Shown: one piece after another, positions 63,757 to 64,000 of the stretch
How positions within the stretch are numbered: the stretch's first letter is position 1
Layout of the letters: each line of letters opens with the position of its first letter
Source of the DNA: Mucilaginibacter aquatilis
GTDB lineage: Bacteria; Bacteroidota; Bacteroidia; Sphingobacteriales; Sphingobacteriaceae
Reading direction: 5' to 3'
NCBI RefSeq assembly: GCF_009755275.1
Contig: NZ_WQLA01000004.1
Span: 124,001 to 188,000, forward strand
DNA length: 64,000 nucleotides
Made by a program: the position numbers and the translations under genes
Notes under the pieces: model-generated
The model's input: the letters and a program-made list of their open reading frames with translations, nothing else
What the model was told of the DNA's origin: nothing
The model's database searches: none

Positions 63757-64000
63757 CTATTTCTTTACAAAAGTGTACTTGCTTAACACTTTCATTTGCG
63801 GCCTGTCTTTTCCGTTTACAGGTTGTACGGCTAATTTATAGTCGCCCCAGCGATGACCGGCTGCCCAGTAAGTACCGTTAACTCCGTTTGCCTGTATATA
63901 TTTCAAAAAATTATCTAGAGTAACCAGCCAGCGTTCATCATCATCGGGCGCGCCGTACTCACCTATGAAGCCTTTAAGTTTATTTTTTTTAAGCCAGTTT
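63757..64000 (-). CDS. GH5-like glycoside hydrolase, C-terminal end only
   Basis: The last 80 or so residues of a gene that enters from the right edge. They contain FIGEYGAPDDDERW and NGVNGTYWAAGHRWGDY. GEYG matches the nucleophile Glu of clan A, family 5 (cellulase-type) enzymes, and the Trp-rich C-terminus is typical. Specificity cannot be read from this fragment. It indicates more carbohydrate metabolism beyond the window. Confidence 0.75.
   Translation of the reverse strand, partial: NWLKKNKLKGFIGEYGAPDDDERWLVTLDNFLKYIQANGVNGTYWAAGHRWGDYKLAVQPVNGKDRPQMKVLSKYTFVKK

Noticed and set aside
1..64000. tRNA, rRNA, CRISPR arrays, transposases, integrases, phage genes
   Set aside because: Looked for by eye in gene-free stretches and among the reading frames; none could be supported.

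Overview
The window looks like a chromosomal segment of a free-living, polysaccharide-degrading Bacteroidota, most likely Sphingobacteriaceae (Mucilaginibacter- or Pedobacter-like). The grounds are three SusC/SusD pairs, a hybrid two-component regulator with a Y_Y_Y domain, an ECF sigma/FecR pair upstream of an STN-bearing SusC, many short lipoboxes and a near absence of Shine-Dalgarno sites. The genus is inference. No rRNA, tRNA, CRISPR array or insertion sequence was seen, and no gene is visibly broken. A GH2 gene is cut by the left edge and a GH5-like gene by the right edge.

Layout. (1) 1-22.3 kb is a polysaccharide utilisation locus. A leftward arm holds two tandem SusC/SusD pairs, a GH3 and a GH2 enzyme. 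A rightward arm holds GH43, GH16 and GH105/88 enzymes. A 615-bp divergent control region lies between them. A terminator separates the rightward arm from a convergent 1361-residue hybrid sensor/AraC regulator and an alginate-lyase-fold protein. The GH43 enzyme carries the residues of exo-beta-1,3-galactanases, so type II arabinogalactan is my preferred substrate; beta-1,3-glucan is the alternative. (2) 22.7-27.1 kb is a run of six small lipoproteins, secreted proteins or membrane proteins of unknown role, one resembling the XAC2610 inhibitor family. (3) 27.3-36.9 kb is a sigma/anti-sigma controlled SusC/SusD pair with a metzincin-like lipoprotein protease, suggesting peptide or protein use. 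(4) 37.0-38.8 kb has a lone receiver domain and a GAF-PAS protein with a histidine-kinase phosphoacceptor helix but no ATPase domain. (5) 38.9-46.5 kb is a LytS/LytT-type two-component system followed by a TolC/HlyD/RND efflux operon. A 21-bp-spaced direct repeat in front of the operon is a candidate LytTR site, and a 49-codon transmembrane ORF sits between adaptor and pump. (6) 46.6-50.1 kb has an outer-membrane-like unknown protein, an amidohydrolase and a Blc lipocalin. (7) 50.3-58.3 kb is an envelope-type cluster: two paralogous zinc-ribbon membrane proteins, an SPFH-SHOCT protein, a small membrane protein, an SH3-like secreted protein, a TPM-domain membrane protein with its own zinc ribbon and Ser/Gly tail, and a four-helix membrane protein. 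It resembles the Bacillus YdjG/YdjH/YdjI set without an adjacent pspA. (8) 58.4-62.4 kb is an iron island: a palindromic leader, a TonB-dependent siderophore receptor and a PepSY membrane protein. (9) 62.6-64 kb holds a PPP-like metallophosphoesterase and the C-terminus of a GH5-type glycosidase.

Functions come from motifs and family resemblance read by eye. No database search was possible.
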